From Bryobacteraceae bacterium (lineage in GTDB: Bacteria; Acidobacteriota; Terriglobia; Bryobacterales; Bryobacteraceae): a stretch of 42,493 bases of DNA. Each line of letters begins with the position of its first letter. Position 1 is the stretch's first letter. The notes under the pieces are model-generated. The model was given only the letters and a program-made list of their open reading frames with translations. It ran no database searches and was not told the origin of the DNA. Positions 16,735 to 25,599 of this stretch are shown one piece after another. The position numbers and the translations under genes are program-made. The stretch lies in contig JACZJQ010000272.1 in the NCBI GenBank assembly GCA_014860455.1, forward strand, positions 1-42,493. The letters are read 5' to 3'.

Positions 16735-17934
16735 ATGACATCCGACACAGCCAGCAGCGCCGTTTTGCCCCGTGGAACCGTACTGGGGATGAGCAGCGCC
16801 GCGAGTACGCTGTTTCTCCTTTCATTCGCCCACCTGTTTGTTGACCTTCATGCCGGGGCGCTGGGGATCTTTCAGCCGTTGCTGGTGAAGAAATTGGGGT
16901 TGACGTTCACTGAGGCGGGTCTGCTGGGTGGGGTGCTAGTGTTTTCGAGCTCGGTGACGCAGCCGCTCTATGGATATCTGAGCGACCGGATAAGGAGCCG
17001 GATGTTCACGGTACTGGCGCCGGCGCTGGCGGCGGTGTTCCTGACTGGGTTGTGCCTGGCGAGTTCGTTCGGTTGGGCCTTGGTGGCGGTTTTCCTGGGC
17101 GGGGCGGCGGTGAGCGCATTTCATCCGCAGGGGGCTTCGTGGGCGGCGGCCGGGTTCACGAGGAACCGGGGGCAGTGGATGGCGGTCTTCATCAGCGCCG
17201 GGACGTTGGGGATGGCTCTGTCGCCATCATTCTACAGTTACTCGATCGACAAGCTTGGATTCGACAACCTGATGTGGACGGCGATTCCGGGCGTGGCGTT
17301 CACTGTGGTGCTGGCGATTGCGCTGCATCCGGCTGAGATGTCGGCGGCGAGGCAGAGGTTTGATGGCGCGGCGTTGCGGTCGGCGGCGCGGCCGTTGACG
17401 TATCTGTTCCTGGCGGTGTTTTTCCGGTCGGCGGTGCAGGTCTGTTTCGCGCAGTTTCTGGCGTTATACTTGAACGCGCAACTCAAATTGGATCTATCTG
17501 TTGCGGCACATGTTCTCACGTTTTACTTAACCGCAGGTGCGGTGGGCGGATTCCTTGGCGGGCGGATGGCCGACAGGTTTGGGGCGCGGCGGGTGATCAT
17601 GGCGTCGTTCCTGTTTTCGGTGCCGTTCATGGCGGCGTTTTTCCACACCACAGGGCTGTTGTCGTACGTGATGCTGGCGGTGGGCGGATTCATTCTCTTG
17701 TTTACTATTCCTGTGAATGTTGTTGTTGCGCAAGAACTTGTTCCGTCTCAAGCAGGCGCGGTATCGGCGTTGATGATGGGATTTGCGTGGGGTACGGCCG
17801 GGATGGTGTTTATTCCGCTGACGGGCTGGATCTCTGACCAGACCTCGCTTGGATTCGCGCTGCAGTTGCTGCTTGTCTTTCCGCTGCTGGGGCTCTGGGC
17901 GACGAGCCGGATCCCGCGGGAGGCGGTGCCATGA
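16735..17934 (+). CDS. MFS transporter, Fsr-like
   Basis: A 399-residue twelve-helix major facilitator of the fosmidomycin-resistance (Fsr) type. The family sequence is recognisable in [17 protein letters not shown], the loop-2 signature [11 protein letters not shown] and FHPQGASW, where Fsr proteins have FHPEAA. A second half-repeat carries [12 protein letters not shown]. Start choice is uncertain: ATG 16735 gives a short N-tail; ATG 16711 and 16789 are alternatives. Its last four bases (ATGA) overlap queC, so it is coupled to deazaguanine synthesis. Substrate unknown; export of a drug or movement of a purine-like compound are both possible. Confidence 0.85.
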   Translation: MTSDTASSAVLPRGTVLGMSSAASTLFLLSFAHLFVDLHAGALGIFQPLLVKKLGLTFTEAGLLGGVLVFSSSVTQPLYGYLSDRIRSRMFTVLAPALAAVFLTGLCLASSFGWALVAVFLGGAAVSAFHPQGASWAAAGFTRNRGQWMAVFISAGTLGMALSPSFYSYSIDKLGFDNLMWTAIPGVAFTVVLAIALHPAEMSAARQRFDGAALRSAARPLTYLFLAVFFRSAVQVCFAQFLALYLNAQLKLDLSVAAHVLTFYLTAGAVGGFLGGRMADRFGARRVIMASFLFSVPFMAAFFHTTGLLSYVMLAVGGFILLFTIPVNVVVAQELVPSQAGAVSALMMGFAWGTAGMVFIPLTGWISDQTSLGFALQLLLVFPLLGLWATSRIPREAVP

Positions 17935-18623
17935 AGCGGGCGGTTTGCCTGTTGAGCGGCGGGCTGGATTCGGCGACGAGCCTAGCCTGCGCGCGGCATA
18001 ATGGGTTTGTAACTTACGCTTTGTCATTTGATTACGGGCAAAGGCATAAAGTAGAAATTGATGCGGCACGGCGTGTAGCCGGGGCGCTTGGGGCGGAGCG
18101 TCATGAGGTGACACGGATCGATTTGCGGCTGTTCGGAGGGTCGGCGTTGACCGCTGATTTGGATGTGCCGAAGGGGCGGGATACTGGCGAGATGTCGCAT
18201 GGGATCCCGATTACGTACGTGCCGGCGCGGAACACGATTTTCCTTTCGTTTGCGCTGGCTTGGGCGGAGGTGCTGGGGGCGTCGGACATTTATCTGGGCG
18301 TGAACGCGGTGGACTACTCCGGATACCCGGATTGCCGGCCGGAGTATATCGACGCCTTCAGGAAGATGGCGAACCTGGCGACCAAGGCGGGCGTGGAAGG
18401 GGAGGTGGAACTGAAGATCCACACGCCGCTGATCAGGTTGTCGAAGGCGGAAATCATCCGGTTGGGGGTGTCTTTGGGCGTGGACTACGGGCTGACGCAT
18501 TCGTGTTACGACCCGGACGGGGCCGGGCGGGCGTGCGGGCGGTGCGACTCCTGCCTGTTGCGACTGGCCGGGTTTGCCGAAGCCGGCATTGCGGATCCGC
18601 TGGACTATCAGGCGGCGCCATGA
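17931..18623 (+). CDS. queC: 7-cyano-7-deazaguanine synthase QueC
   Basis: QueC converts 7-carboxy-7-deazaguanine to preQ0 using ATP and ammonia, a step in queuosine synthesis. The 230-residue protein has the PP-loop S9-G-G-L-D-S14 at the N-terminus and the zinc-binding cysteines C192, C202, C205 and C208 in the [19 protein letters not shown] region, all as in characterised QueC. It overlaps the MFS gene before it and queE after it, each by an ATGA, giving a tightly coupled three-gene unit. queD, queF and the transglycosylase gene tgt are not in the window. Confidence 0.97.
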   Translation: MKRAVCLLSGGLDSATSLACARHNGFVTYALSFDYGQRHKVEIDAARRVAGALGAERHEVTRIDLRLFGGSALTADLDVPKGRDTGEMSHGIPITYVPARNTIFLSFALAWAEVLGASDIYLGVNAVDYSGYPDCRPEYIDAFRKMANLATKAGVEGEVELKIHTPLIRLSKAEIIRLGVSLGVDYGLTHSCYDPDGAGRACGRCDSCLLRLAGFAEAGIADPLDYQAAP

Positions 18624-19306
18624 AGATCAGCGAGGTCTTCGCGAGCATTCAGGGGGAGGGGATCCTGGCCGGGGTGCCTTCGCTATTCATTCGCACCAGC
18701 GGATGCAACCTGCGCTGCCGCTGGTGCGACACGCCGTATACGTCCTGGGCGCCGGAAGGCGAGGAGTGGGCGATCAATCGGATCATGGAGTGGGTGGAGG
18801 GGAACCGGGGCTACCGCCATGTGGTGTTGACCGGGGGCGAGCCGATGATCCAGCCCGAACTGCCTGTTCTCGCCCGGAGATTGGGTGATGCGGGGTTTCA
18901 TATCACCGTGGAGACGGCCGGGACAGTTTATGTGGAACTGGTCTGCCACCTGATGAGCATCAGCCCAAAGTTGGCCAATTCGACGCCCTGGGAGATGGAG
19001 GGCGGCAGGCGGGCGGAGGCGCACGAGAAGCTCAGGATCAATGGCGAGGTGCTGCGGCGGCTGGTGAGCAAATATGACTACCAGCTCAAGTTTGTAGTTG
19101 GCGAACCTGGGGATGTGGAAGAAATCAGGCAGGTTATCCAGATGTGTGGGGGGGCGCCGGAGCGGGTGCTTCTAATGCCGGAGGGGCGGACTGCGGAGGT
19201 GTTGAGGAAGCGGGCCGGGTGGCTCGTGGAGCTCTGCAAGCAGCACGGTTACCGGTACTGCCCGCGGATGCACGTGGAAATCTACGGTGACCGGCGCGGG
19301 GTTTGA
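18620..19306 (+). CDS. queE: 7-carboxy-7-deazaguanine synthase QueE
   Basis: A 228-residue radical SAM enzyme that contracts 6-carboxytetrahydropterin to 7-carboxy-7-deazaguanine, the substrate of QueC. The cluster motif is C29-x3-C33-x2-C36, followed by D-T-P-Y. The GGEP SAM-binding motif is in [10 protein letters not shown], and the N-terminal F-A-S-I-Q-G-E-G is a QueE hallmark. The start is the ATG inside the ATGA overlap with queC. Coupled synthesis of QueC and QueE fits consecutive pathway steps. Nothing is missing or truncated. Confidence 0.96.
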   Translation: MKISEVFASIQGEGILAGVPSLFIRTSGCNLRCRWCDTPYTSWAPEGEEWAINRIMEWVEGNRGYRHVVLTGGEPMIQPELPVLARRLGDAGFHITVETAGTVYVELVCHLMSISPKLANSTPWEMEGGRRAEAHEKLRINGEVLRRLVSKYDYQLKFVVGEPGDVEEIRQVIQMCGGAPERVLLMPEGRTAEVLRKRAGWLVELCKQHGYRYCPRMHVEIYGDRRGV

Positions 19307-19327
19307 CTCCCATTATGGGGTCGGGGT

Positions 19328-19394
19328 ATCACCTTAGAAAACCCTATTGAATGACTGAAGCAGTCCTGTTCATCCTGGACAGTTCTAGGGTGAT
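19328..19394 (+). ncRNA. Possible structured RNA leader or inverted repeat
   Basis: Between queE and cpaE, bases 19328-19339 pair with 19383-19394 over 12 base pairs (one G-U). This outer stem encloses two flush hairpins: 19353-19357 with 19361-19365 (loop AAG) and 19366-19372 with 19376-19382 (loop TCC, one G-U), a compact three-way junction with a single 13-base joiner. The joiner base run ACCCTA (19341-19346) can instead pair perfectly with 19386-19391, displacing the outer stem. It ends 53 bases before the cpaE start. No U-run follows, so it is not an ordinary terminator. I match it to no known riboswitch class. A DNA operator is an alternative. Confidence 0.4.
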
Positions 19395-19447
19395 TTGCCG
19401 ATTGTTGGACTGAGCAGCTTTCTCTACATTGAGGGTGGAGGAATGCG

Positions 19448-20644
19448 ATGCTGCGGGGATTGCTGATCTGTCCGGACACCGAACTTTCCGAAGCGCTGGT
19501 CCTCGCGCTGGAGGAAACCAAGCAGGTTGCGCTGGTCAAAGAGGTTGACCGTTATCCTGCGGATCTTGAGTTGATGCGGATTGTGATGGCGCACGCCCCG
19601 CAGGTGCTGTTTGCCAGCGCCGAATCGCTCACCAAGCTGTATGAGATAGTGAAGTCGGTCGAGGCCAACGCCCAGGGCATTCAGGTGGTGGCGATCGGGC
19701 GCAACTGCGAGCCCACGTTGCTGCTGGAACTGATGAGGGCGGGGATCCGGGAGTTTCTTCCGCTGCCGTTCGAGCGGGAAACGGTATTTCAGGCGCTGAC
19801 GCGCGTTGAGGAGATGATCGACAAGAATCCGCCGCAGTTGAGCATCACAGACCAGTTGTACGCCTTTCTGCCGGCGAAGCAAGGCGTCGGCGCCTCGACG
19901 GTGGCATTGAACACGGCCTGGGCGCTGGGCGTGCATAAGGACACTTCGACGCTGCTGATGGATATGGACCTGACGTCGGGCATCCAGGGATTCATGCTGA
20001 AGATCAATCCGATTCGGACGATCGTGGATGCGGCGCAGAACGCGCACAGCCTGGATGAATCCCTGTGGCCGCAACTGGTGACCAAGAAGGGGCCGATTGG
20101 TGTATTGCCGAGCGGCGGGCTGAATCCGGAGTTTAGGGTGGACAGCACGCAGGTGCGTTACCTGATCGAGTTCGCCAGGCGGCATCACTCGGCGATTTGC
20201 GTGGACCTGTCGGGCAACATGGAGCGTTACTCGGTGGAGATCATGCACGAGTCCAAACGGATCTTCATGGTGGTGACGCCCGAGATCCCGACGCTGCATC
20301 TGGCGCGGGAAAAGCTGAAGTATTTGAACAGCATTGAGTTGGGCGACCGCATTTCCGTGGTGTTGAACCGCAACCACAAGCGCGCGGTGATTACGCCGGA
20401 GCAGGTGGAGAACTTATTGGGCGTGCCGGTGATGACATGCCTGTCGAACGACTATCAGGGTGTTCACAGGGCGCTTCAAACGGGACGTTGCGTGGAGCAG
20501 GGCAGCGAGTTGGGCCGCCAGTTCACCGCATTCGCCGGGGCGATTCTGGACCGCGCAACACGCGAGGTGGAGACGCCGAAGTCACGCCGCCTTGTAGACT
20601 ATCTTTCGATCCTGCCGGGGCGCTACAGCGCCGCCAACGACTAG
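19448..20644 (+). CDS. CpaE/TadZ-like pilus-assembly ATPase
   Basis: A 398-residue protein with two parts. Residues 1-~125 form a receiver-like domain in which the usual phospho-acceptor Asp context is not evident. Residues ~135-370 form a MinD/ParA-type ATPase. The deviant Walker A is P142-A-K144-Q-G-V-G-A-S-T151: K144 matches the signature lysine but Gln replaces one Gly and Ala replaces the P-loop Lys, as in many TadZ/CpaE proteins. The Walker A-prime region is LLMDMDL. CpaE/TadZ marks the cell pole or site for tight-adherence pilus assembly. No other tad/cpa gene is in the window. GGAGGAA four bases before ATG 19448 fixes the start. Confidence 0.88.
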   Translation: MLRGLLICPDTELSEALVLALEETKQVALVKEVDRYPADLELMRIVMAHAPQVLFASAESLTKLYEIVKSVEANAQGIQVVAIGRNCEPTLLLELMRAGIREFLPLPFERETVFQALTRVEEMIDKNPPQLSITDQLYAFLPAKQGVGASTVALNTAWALGVHKDTSTLLMDMDLTSGIQGFMLKINPIRTIVDAAQNAHSLDESLWPQLVTKKGPIGVLPSGGLNPEFRVDSTQVRYLIEFARRHHSAICVDLSGNMERYSVEIMHESKRIFMVVTPEIPTLHLAREKLKYLNSIELGDRISVVLNRNHKRAVITPEQVENLLGVPVMTCLSNDYQGVHRALQTGRCVEQGSELGRQFTAFAGAILDRATREVETPKSRRLVDYLSILPGRYSAAND

Positions 20645-20653
20645 ACCGAACAG

Positions 20654-21388
20654 TCACATGTACATGCCGCCGTTGACCTTGATCACCGCACCGGTGACAT
20701 AGTTGGCGTCTTCGCTGGCGAGGAATTTGACGGCATTGGCGATATCGGAGGGCTTGCCGAAGCGCTTCAGGGGGATGGTGGCCATCATTTGGTCCTTCAC
20801 TTCCTGGGGCAGCACGGCGGTCATATCGGTTTCGATGAAGCCTGGGGCAATGGCGTTGACGGTGATGTTGCGGCTGGCGAGTTCCTTGGCCAGGCACTTA
20901 GTGAGTCCGATGAGGCCGGCTTTCGACGCAACGTAGTTGGCCTGACCGGGGTTGCCCATTTCGCCAACAACGGAGGCGATATTGATGATGCGGCCCCAAC
21001 GCTCCTTCATCATGGCCGGGATGACGGCCTGGGCGACATAGAAGGCGCCGGTGAGGTTGATCTGGAGCACGAGGTTCCAGTCGGCGGGCTTCATGCGCAT
21101 GGCGAGGGCGTCGCGGGTGATGCCTGCGTTGTTGACAAGCACGTCGATGCGGCCCATTTCCTTCATCGCGGCCGAGACGCCTTCCTTCACCGATTCCTGA
21201 GAGCTGACATCGAGATTGAGCGTCATGGCACGGCCGCCACAGGCGCGGATGGTCTCGGCGACGGTTTCGTTGTTCTCGACTTCGGGCGAGGCCACGATGA
21301 TGTCGTAGTTCGATTTGCAGAGCGTCTGGGCGATTTCGCGGCCGATTCCGCGGCTGGCGCCGGTGACCATGGCGACACGATGAAACAT
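20654..21388 (-). CDS. fabG: 3-oxoacyl-ACP reductase FabG
   Basis: A 244-residue short-chain dehydrogenase that reduces 3-oxoacyl-ACP with NADPH in fatty acid elongation. The cofactor loop is T-G-A-S-R-G-I-G near residues 9-16, the NNAG motif is present, the catalytic Ser lies in INIASVVG and the catalytic pair is Y-V-A-S-K. The C-terminus (NYVTGAVIKVNGGMYM) is the FabG-type ending. The start is the ATG at 21388, with AAGGAG 12 bases upstream; a longer frame would read into the divergent ubiD gene. It is convergent with cpaE at nine bases. Other fab genes are absent, so a related SDR role cannot be wholly excluded. Confidence 0.9.
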   Translation of the reverse strand: MFHRVAMVTGASRGIGREIAQTLCKSNYDIIVASPEVENNETVAETIRACGGRAMTLNLDVSSQESVKEGVSAAMKEMGRIDVLVNNAGITRDALAMRMKPADWNLVLQINLTGAFYVAQAVIPAMMKERWGRIINIASVVGEMGNPGQANYVASKAGLIGLTKCLAKELASRNITVNAIAPGFIETDMTAVLPQEVKDQMMATIPLKRFGKPSDIANAVKFLASEDANYVTGAVIKVNGGMYM

Positions 21389-21455
21389 GATGAGGGCTTG
21401 CTCCTTTTCGATTTCAGACTTCATCATAGTAAATGGAAGGGGCAAGACGCTCGAC

Positions 21456-22904
21456 ATGGCATACAACGATCTCCGGGAATTTCTGCAAGCTCTTGAAAAG
21501 AATGGGGAGCTGAAGCGGGTTCCGTTTGCGGTGGACACGCGGCTGGAGATGACGGAGTTTGCCGACAGGTCAGTGAAAACCGGCGGTCCGGCGCTGTTGT
21601 TTGAAAAACCGGGCTCCGGGACGATGCCGGTGGCGATCAACCTGTTCGCGTCGATGCGGCGGATGGAGATCTCCTTGGAAGTGGATTCGGTGAGCGAAGT
21701 CGCCGCGCGGATCACCGAGATGCTGGAGATGCGGATGCCGCAAGGGCTGATCAACAAGCTCAGAATGCTGCCGAAGCTGGCGGATATGGCGAATTTCTTC
21801 CCGAAAATGGTCAACTCGGGGCCGTGCAAGGAGCGGATCCGGCATGATGGATTTTCGCTGGCCGAGTTGCCGGTGCTGACCTGCTGGCCGGGCGACGGCG
21901 GACCGTTCATCACGCTGCCGATGGTGTTCACGCGCAACCCGGTGACGGGCAAGCGCAATTGCGGAATGTACCGGATGCAGGTCTACGACGACCGGACCAC
22001 CGGGATGCACTGGCAGACGCACAAGCAGGGCGCCGAGCACTACCGAAGGCTCCAGCAGGAGGGCAAGGAGGCGCGGATGCCGGTGGCGGTGGCGCTGGGC
22101 TGCGATCCGGCGACGATGTATTCGGCGATCTTGCCGCTGCCGCCGGACCTGGACGAAATGATGATCGCCGGGTTCCTGAGGAACAAGCCGGTGGAGATGG
22201 TGAAGTGTGAGACCTGCGACCTGGAAGTGCCAGCCCAGGCCGAGATCGTGCTGGAAGGCTATGTCAACATCGGCGAGACGAGGCGCGAGGGTCCGTTTGG
22301 CGACCACACGGGGTTCTATTCGCTGGACGACGACTTTCCGGTGTTCCACGTCACCTGCATGACGACGAGGAAGGATCCTATCTATCCGGCGACGATCGTG
22401 GGCCGGCCGCCGATGGAGGATTACTACATGGGCCGGGCGATCGAACGGATCTTCCTGCCGCTGATGCGGATGCAGATTCCCGAGATCCGTGATATTGCGA
22501 TGCCGGCCGAGGGTGTGGTGCATAACCTGATGCTGGTGTCGATCCGGAAGTCGTATCCGGGGCAGGCGCGCAAGGTGATGCACGCGATCTGGGGTCTGGG
22601 ACAGGCGATGTTCACCAAGGCGATTGTGGTGGTGGATGAAGACGTGGAGGTGCAGAATTTCTCGGAGGTGGCGTGGCGGGCGCTGGGCAATATCGACCCG
22701 GAGAGGGATATTGAATTCGTGCATGGGCCGGTGGATACGCTGGACCATGCATCGCGGCTGCCGGATTACGGGTCGAAAATGGGCATCGATGCGACGAAGA
22801 AGTGGGCGGGGGAAGGATTTACACGGCGGTGGCCGGACGTGATCACGATGCCGGAGGACGTGAAGCGGCGGGTGGACGAGATGTGGAAGCGCGCGCGGCT
22901 GTAG
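21456..22904 (+). CDS. UbiD family prenyl-FMN decarboxylase
   Basis: A 482-residue UbiD-family enzyme, reversible (de)carboxylation with prenylated FMN. The core R-R-E-G-P-F-G-D-H-T-G-F-Y-S is intact, with its glutamate, and the upstream N-x-G-M-Y-R-M-Q and downstream D-Y-Y-M-G-R segments are typical. Length is standard. I start at ATG 21456 (AYNDLREFL is the normal UbiD N-terminus). Acidobacteria generally use menaquinone, so a role in a quinone pathway decarboxylation is likely, but an aromatic-acid function is possible. The flavin prenyltransferase UbiX is not in the window. Divergent from fabG across 67 bases. Confidence 0.93.
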   Translation: MAYNDLREFLQALEKNGELKRVPFAVDTRLEMTEFADRSVKTGGPALLFEKPGSGTMPVAINLFASMRRMEISLEVDSVSEVAARITEMLEMRMPQGLINKLRMLPKLADMANFFPKMVNSGPCKERIRHDGFSLAELPVLTCWPGDGGPFITLPMVFTRNPVTGKRNCGMYRMQVYDDRTTGMHWQTHKQGAEHYRRLQQEGKEARMPVAVALGCDPATMYSAILPLPPDLDEMMIAGFLRNKPVEMVKCETCDLEVPAQAEIVLEGYVNIGETRREGPFGDHTGFYSLDDDFPVFHVTCMTTRKDPIYPATIVGRPPMEDYYMGRAIERIFLPLMRMQIPEIRDIAMPAEGVVHNLMLVSIRKSYPGQARKVMHAIWGLGQAMFTKAIVVVDEDVEVQNFSEVAWRALGNIDPERDIEFVHGPVDTLDHASRLPDYGSKMGIDATKKWAGEGFTRRWPDVITMPEDVKRRVDEMWKRARL

Positions 22905-22959
22905 ATGCATCCAGTAGTGCCTGAATCACGCAAGTTCTGGTAAACTAGGGATATTCCGC

Positions 22960-23037
22960 GGCGCGCGTAGCTCAGTTGGTAGTAGCGCCAGATTGTGGTT
23001 CTGGATGTCGTGGGTTCAAATCCCACCGCGCGCCCCA
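22960..23037 (+). tRNA. tRNA-His (GTG anticodon)
   Basis: A complete cloverleaf. The acceptor GCGCGCG (22961-22967) pairs fully with 23027-23033. The anticodon stem CCAGA/TCTGG flanks the loop TTGTGGT with anticodon GTG at 22995-22997. The T arm is GTGGG-TTCAAAT-CCCAC (23010-23026). The discriminator is C (23034) and CCA is encoded (23035-23037). A genomic G at 22960 can pair with C73, the G-1 identity element of tRNA-His. The D stem has one C-T mismatch. A weak TAAACT lies upstream at 22931-22936. Confidence 0.97.
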
Positions 23038-23437
23038 TCCGCTGACACCCCGTTCGATTGCACAAGCCCATGTTTGCGCAAGGCATGGTCATGCTAGACC
23101 CGCACCCCCTCCCTTTCAACCTGTAGGCTCGCCTCCAAGAGCCAATTCCTCACTCGCCACCAATGCCCGAGATGGATTTTCGCACTGCCCCGAGAGGCGG
23201 GAACACCTGCAAGAGCCACATGCCTACCGGCTGGGCCAAGGCCCACCGGGAGGTCGACCGCATGGAGCCCGGCGAAGTAGGGCCCGCCCGCGTTGCCTGT
23301 GCTCGGACGGTTGCCTTCGCCGTCGAGGCCGTAATTGTCGGCGCGCAACTCCAGCAATCGAGGCCCGCAACCGACAGCAAATACCGCTTCGTGTGCCGAG
23401 GTGCTGCCGCCATGATCGCTGCCAGGCCGGCTTCACC
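23038..23437. other. 400-base gap without a convincing gene
   Basis: This stretch lies between tRNA-His and the response regulator. Short open frames exist on both strands, the longest stop-free one on the minus strand (about 23094-23420), but none has a ribosome binding site or a protein I recognise. It could hold a decayed gene. I see no repeat, terminator or RNA fold of note. Confidence 0.4.
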
Positions 23438-24079
23438 CTAGAAATCGATCGCCGACAATAGGTCGCTTGGTTTGGTGTCGAAAGCGCGGGCGATGGCCAG
23501 CAGGCTTTCGATCGATGGGAGGTTGGCGCCACGTTCAATCGACGAAAGCTGCGAAACCGACAGATGCGCCGCTTCTGCAAGGTCTTTGAGTGACCAGTCG
23601 CGCTCGGCGCGCAACATGCGCACGCGGTGGCCCAGGCGTTCCCGCAGCCGGTCCTGGGGCGACTTGCCAAGCGAGTAGGTTTCGATGGCGTTGGCCAGCA
23701 CCTGGCGCAACTGGGCGATGGAGAAGGGTTTGGCGATGTAATCAAACACCTTCATCTTGAAGGTCGCGCGCATGTCTTCAAGCGACGGGTAGCCGGTGAC
23801 GACGATGACGCACAGCCCCGGCCAGCGGGCGAGAAGTTGTTCCAGGACCTTATCGCCGCGGACCTTGCCCATCTTCATGTCCAGCAGCACGATGCCCGGC
23901 TGCCGGGCCTCGGCGGCGGCGAACAACTGGTCAGGATGCGAGAACGACAGGACCTTATACTGGCCCTCGTCGGCGAGCAGGTCTTCGACGTACTGCCGGA
24001 AATCGGCGTCGTCGTCGAGGATGGCGACTTCGACCAGGGAGTCGGGCGGGTCAACCGCCGAGTCGGGCTTGGTGCTCAT
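23438..24079 (-). CDS. Response regulator with XRE-type DNA-binding domain
   Basis: A 213-residue regulator. The receiver domain (about 15-130) has the acidic cluster D22-D23-D24, phospho-acceptor D67 in V-L-L-D-M-K-M, T95 and K117 (in I-A-K-P-F). Instead of the usual OmpR, NarL or Fis output, the C-terminus (~145-205) is a Cro/C1-type helix-turn-helix: R-A-E-R-D-W-S-L-K-D-L-A-E-A-A-H-L-S-V-S-Q-L. The start at 24079 overlaps the kinase stop in an ATGA, so kinase and regulator are coupled. A longer start at 24088 is possible but lies inside the kinase. By position it may control the divergent ACIII-caa3 operon. Confidence 0.9.
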   Translation of the reverse strand: MSTKPDSAVDPPDSLVEVAILDDDADFRQYVEDLLADEGQYKVLSFSHPDQLFAAAEARQPGIVLLDMKMGKVRGDKVLEQLLARWPGLCVIVVTGYPSLEDMRATFKMKVFDYIAKPFSIAQLRQVLANAIETYSLGKSPQDRLRERLGHRVRMLRAERDWSLKDLAEAAHLSVSQLSSIERGANLPSIESLLAIARAFDTKPSDLLSAIDF

Positions 24080-25599
24080 GATTTGCACTCCTCGCTATCG
24101 GGCATTGAATCGGGCGCAGGTAGCGTCACCTCCAGCCGCGCCCCGCCGCCCGAGCAGTTCATGGCGGTGATGGTTCCACCGTGCTGATGGATAATCCCCT
24201 CGGCGACGGTGAGCCCGAGGCCGGTGCCACGGTCGTCGAGCCGCGTGGTGACGAAGGCTTCGAAGATATCGGGCAGGACATCGGGCGGGATGCCGGGTCC
24301 GTTGTCGTCCACGCGGATAGCCAGGGCGCGGCGGTCACCGAGGCGCGCTTCAGCAGCGGAAACGCGGATGCGGCCGTCCGGCGGCACGGCGTTGAGCGCG
24401 TTGCGCAGCAGGTTGACGAAGACCTGCACCAGACGGTCCGCATTGGCCAGCACGCAATCCGGCGGGTGGACCGAGTTGATGAAGGTGACATCGCCCGCCT
24501 TTTCGTCGATGGCGACCAGATGCCACGCCTCCTCGATCAGCGGCCCAACTGCAACTGCCTGGGTCTGCTGGGTGCGGACGCGGGCGAAGTCGAGCAAGCC
24601 CGTACTGATCTTCCTCAGCCGGTCGGTCACCCGAATCATCCGCTGCAGACGCGCCTGGGCGCCGGCATCGGAGACGGTTTCCATCAGCTTTTCGATCGAT
24701 CCATGCAGCACCGCCAGCGGCGTATTCATCTCATGCGCCACCCCTGCCGACAACAAACCCAGTGACGCCAGACGGTCCTGCGCCTCCAGGTTCCGTTTCG
24801 CCGTCTCCAATTGCTCGTTCTTCGCCCGCAGGTCCTTTGCCGTCGATTCCAGCCTCCGCAGCGCCTCCTCCAGCACGTCCTCCTGCATGCGCAACGCCTC
24901 AACTGTGTCGTTGCGCGAGCGCATGATCTGGCCGATCTCATCGCCGGGGATGAGCGGCTCGGGGACGATTTCGCGGTCGCGGTCGCCGTGGCGGGTGGCG
25001 GCGTCGGCCTCCAGGAACAGCCGGATCGGCTGGTACACGTGCTTCGGCATGATGACCAGTTCCAGCAGCAGCACGGCCAGGATGTAGCAGACGCCAAGGA
25101 CGGCGAACATGACAAGTTTGATGGACGCCAGGATGCCGTCATAGAAACCCAAGGGCAGAGTGAGGCGGTAGAAACGGTTCTGCGAACCCTCGACTAACTT
25201 ATAGATCGACTCCGAATGCGAGTCGCGCTGCCAGATCCGTCCGGGGTAGCGCAGCATCCAGGACTGGGCCGATTCTGTGAGGCCAAACTCCATGCCCGTG
25301 CCCGTCTTGAGGTCGTAGAAACGCAACTCCTGCTCACCGTTTTCAGCCGTCAGCGCCGAGAACGTGTTCCAGATCAAGGTGATTTCGCGGCTGCGGGCCG
25401 CCGCCAGGCGTTCCTCGACCAGCGGGATGAGGGAAAAATAGACGGCCAGGGTCAGAATAAGGAAAAACAGGTTGTGCAGAACCATCAGCTTCGGCCGAAC
25501 GCGCAAGTCACTGAACCGGCGGTCGATGCCGGTCAGCGGCCTAGCTTCCGAGATCGTTGCGACCTCGTTCCGGTGCGCTGCATCATTACTGCCAGACAA
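24076..25599 (-). CDS. Membrane sensor histidine kinase
   Basis: A 507-residue kinase with a TTG start: AGGAG lies nine bases upstream and no ATG occurs in frame before residue 39. Transmembrane helices at about 39-61 and 165-185 bracket a ~100-residue periplasmic sensor region. A HAMP-like linker and a coiled coil follow (about 200-275). The phospho-acceptor is H289 in V-A-H-E-M-N-T-P-L. The ATPase domain has an N box (NLLRNALNAVPP), G1 (DDNGPGIPPD) and G2 (GTGLGLTVAEG). The signal sensed is unknown. Coupled to the regulator, and divergent from the respiratory operon, with 163 bases to actA. Confidence 0.93.
   Translation of the reverse strand: MSGSNDAAHRNEVATISEARPLTGIDRRFSDLRVRPKLMVLHNLFFLILTLAVYFSLIPLVEERLAAARSREITLIWNTFSALTAENGEQELRFYDLKTGTGMEFGLTESAQSWMLRYPGRIWQRDSHSESIYKLVEGSQNRFYRLTLPLGFYDGILASIKLVMFAVLGVCYILAVLLLELVIMPKHVYQPIRLFLEADAATRHGDRDREIVPEPLIPGDEIGQIMRSRNDTVEALRMQEDVLEEALRRLESTAKDLRAKNEQLETAKRNLEAQDRLASLGLLSAGVAHEMNTPLAVLHGSIEKLMETVSDAGAQARLQRMIRVTDRLRKISTGLLDFARVRTQQTQAVAVGPLIEEAWHLVAIDEKAGDVTFINSVHPPDCVLANADRLVQVFVNLLRNALNAVPPDGRIRVSAAEARLGDRRALAIRVDDNGPGIPPDVLPDIFEAFVTTRLDDRGTGLGLTVAEGIIHQHGGTITAMNCSGGGARLEVTLPAPDSMPDSEECKS

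Noticed and set aside
17900-18000. A preQ1 or other riboswitch before queC
   Set aside because: queC overlaps the MFS stop by four bases and there is no leader. I saw no preQ1 aptamer signature upstream of the MFS gene.
19307-19447. A simple terminator for queE
   Set aside because: The hairpins there are not followed by a T-run, and the flush three-way arrangement does not fit a terminator.
23038-23437. A degraded Solibacter-type C-terminal repeat protein on the minus strand
   Set aside because: A few segments (for example FAGLHAVDLP) recall such domains, but the similarity is too thin to claim a pseudogene.
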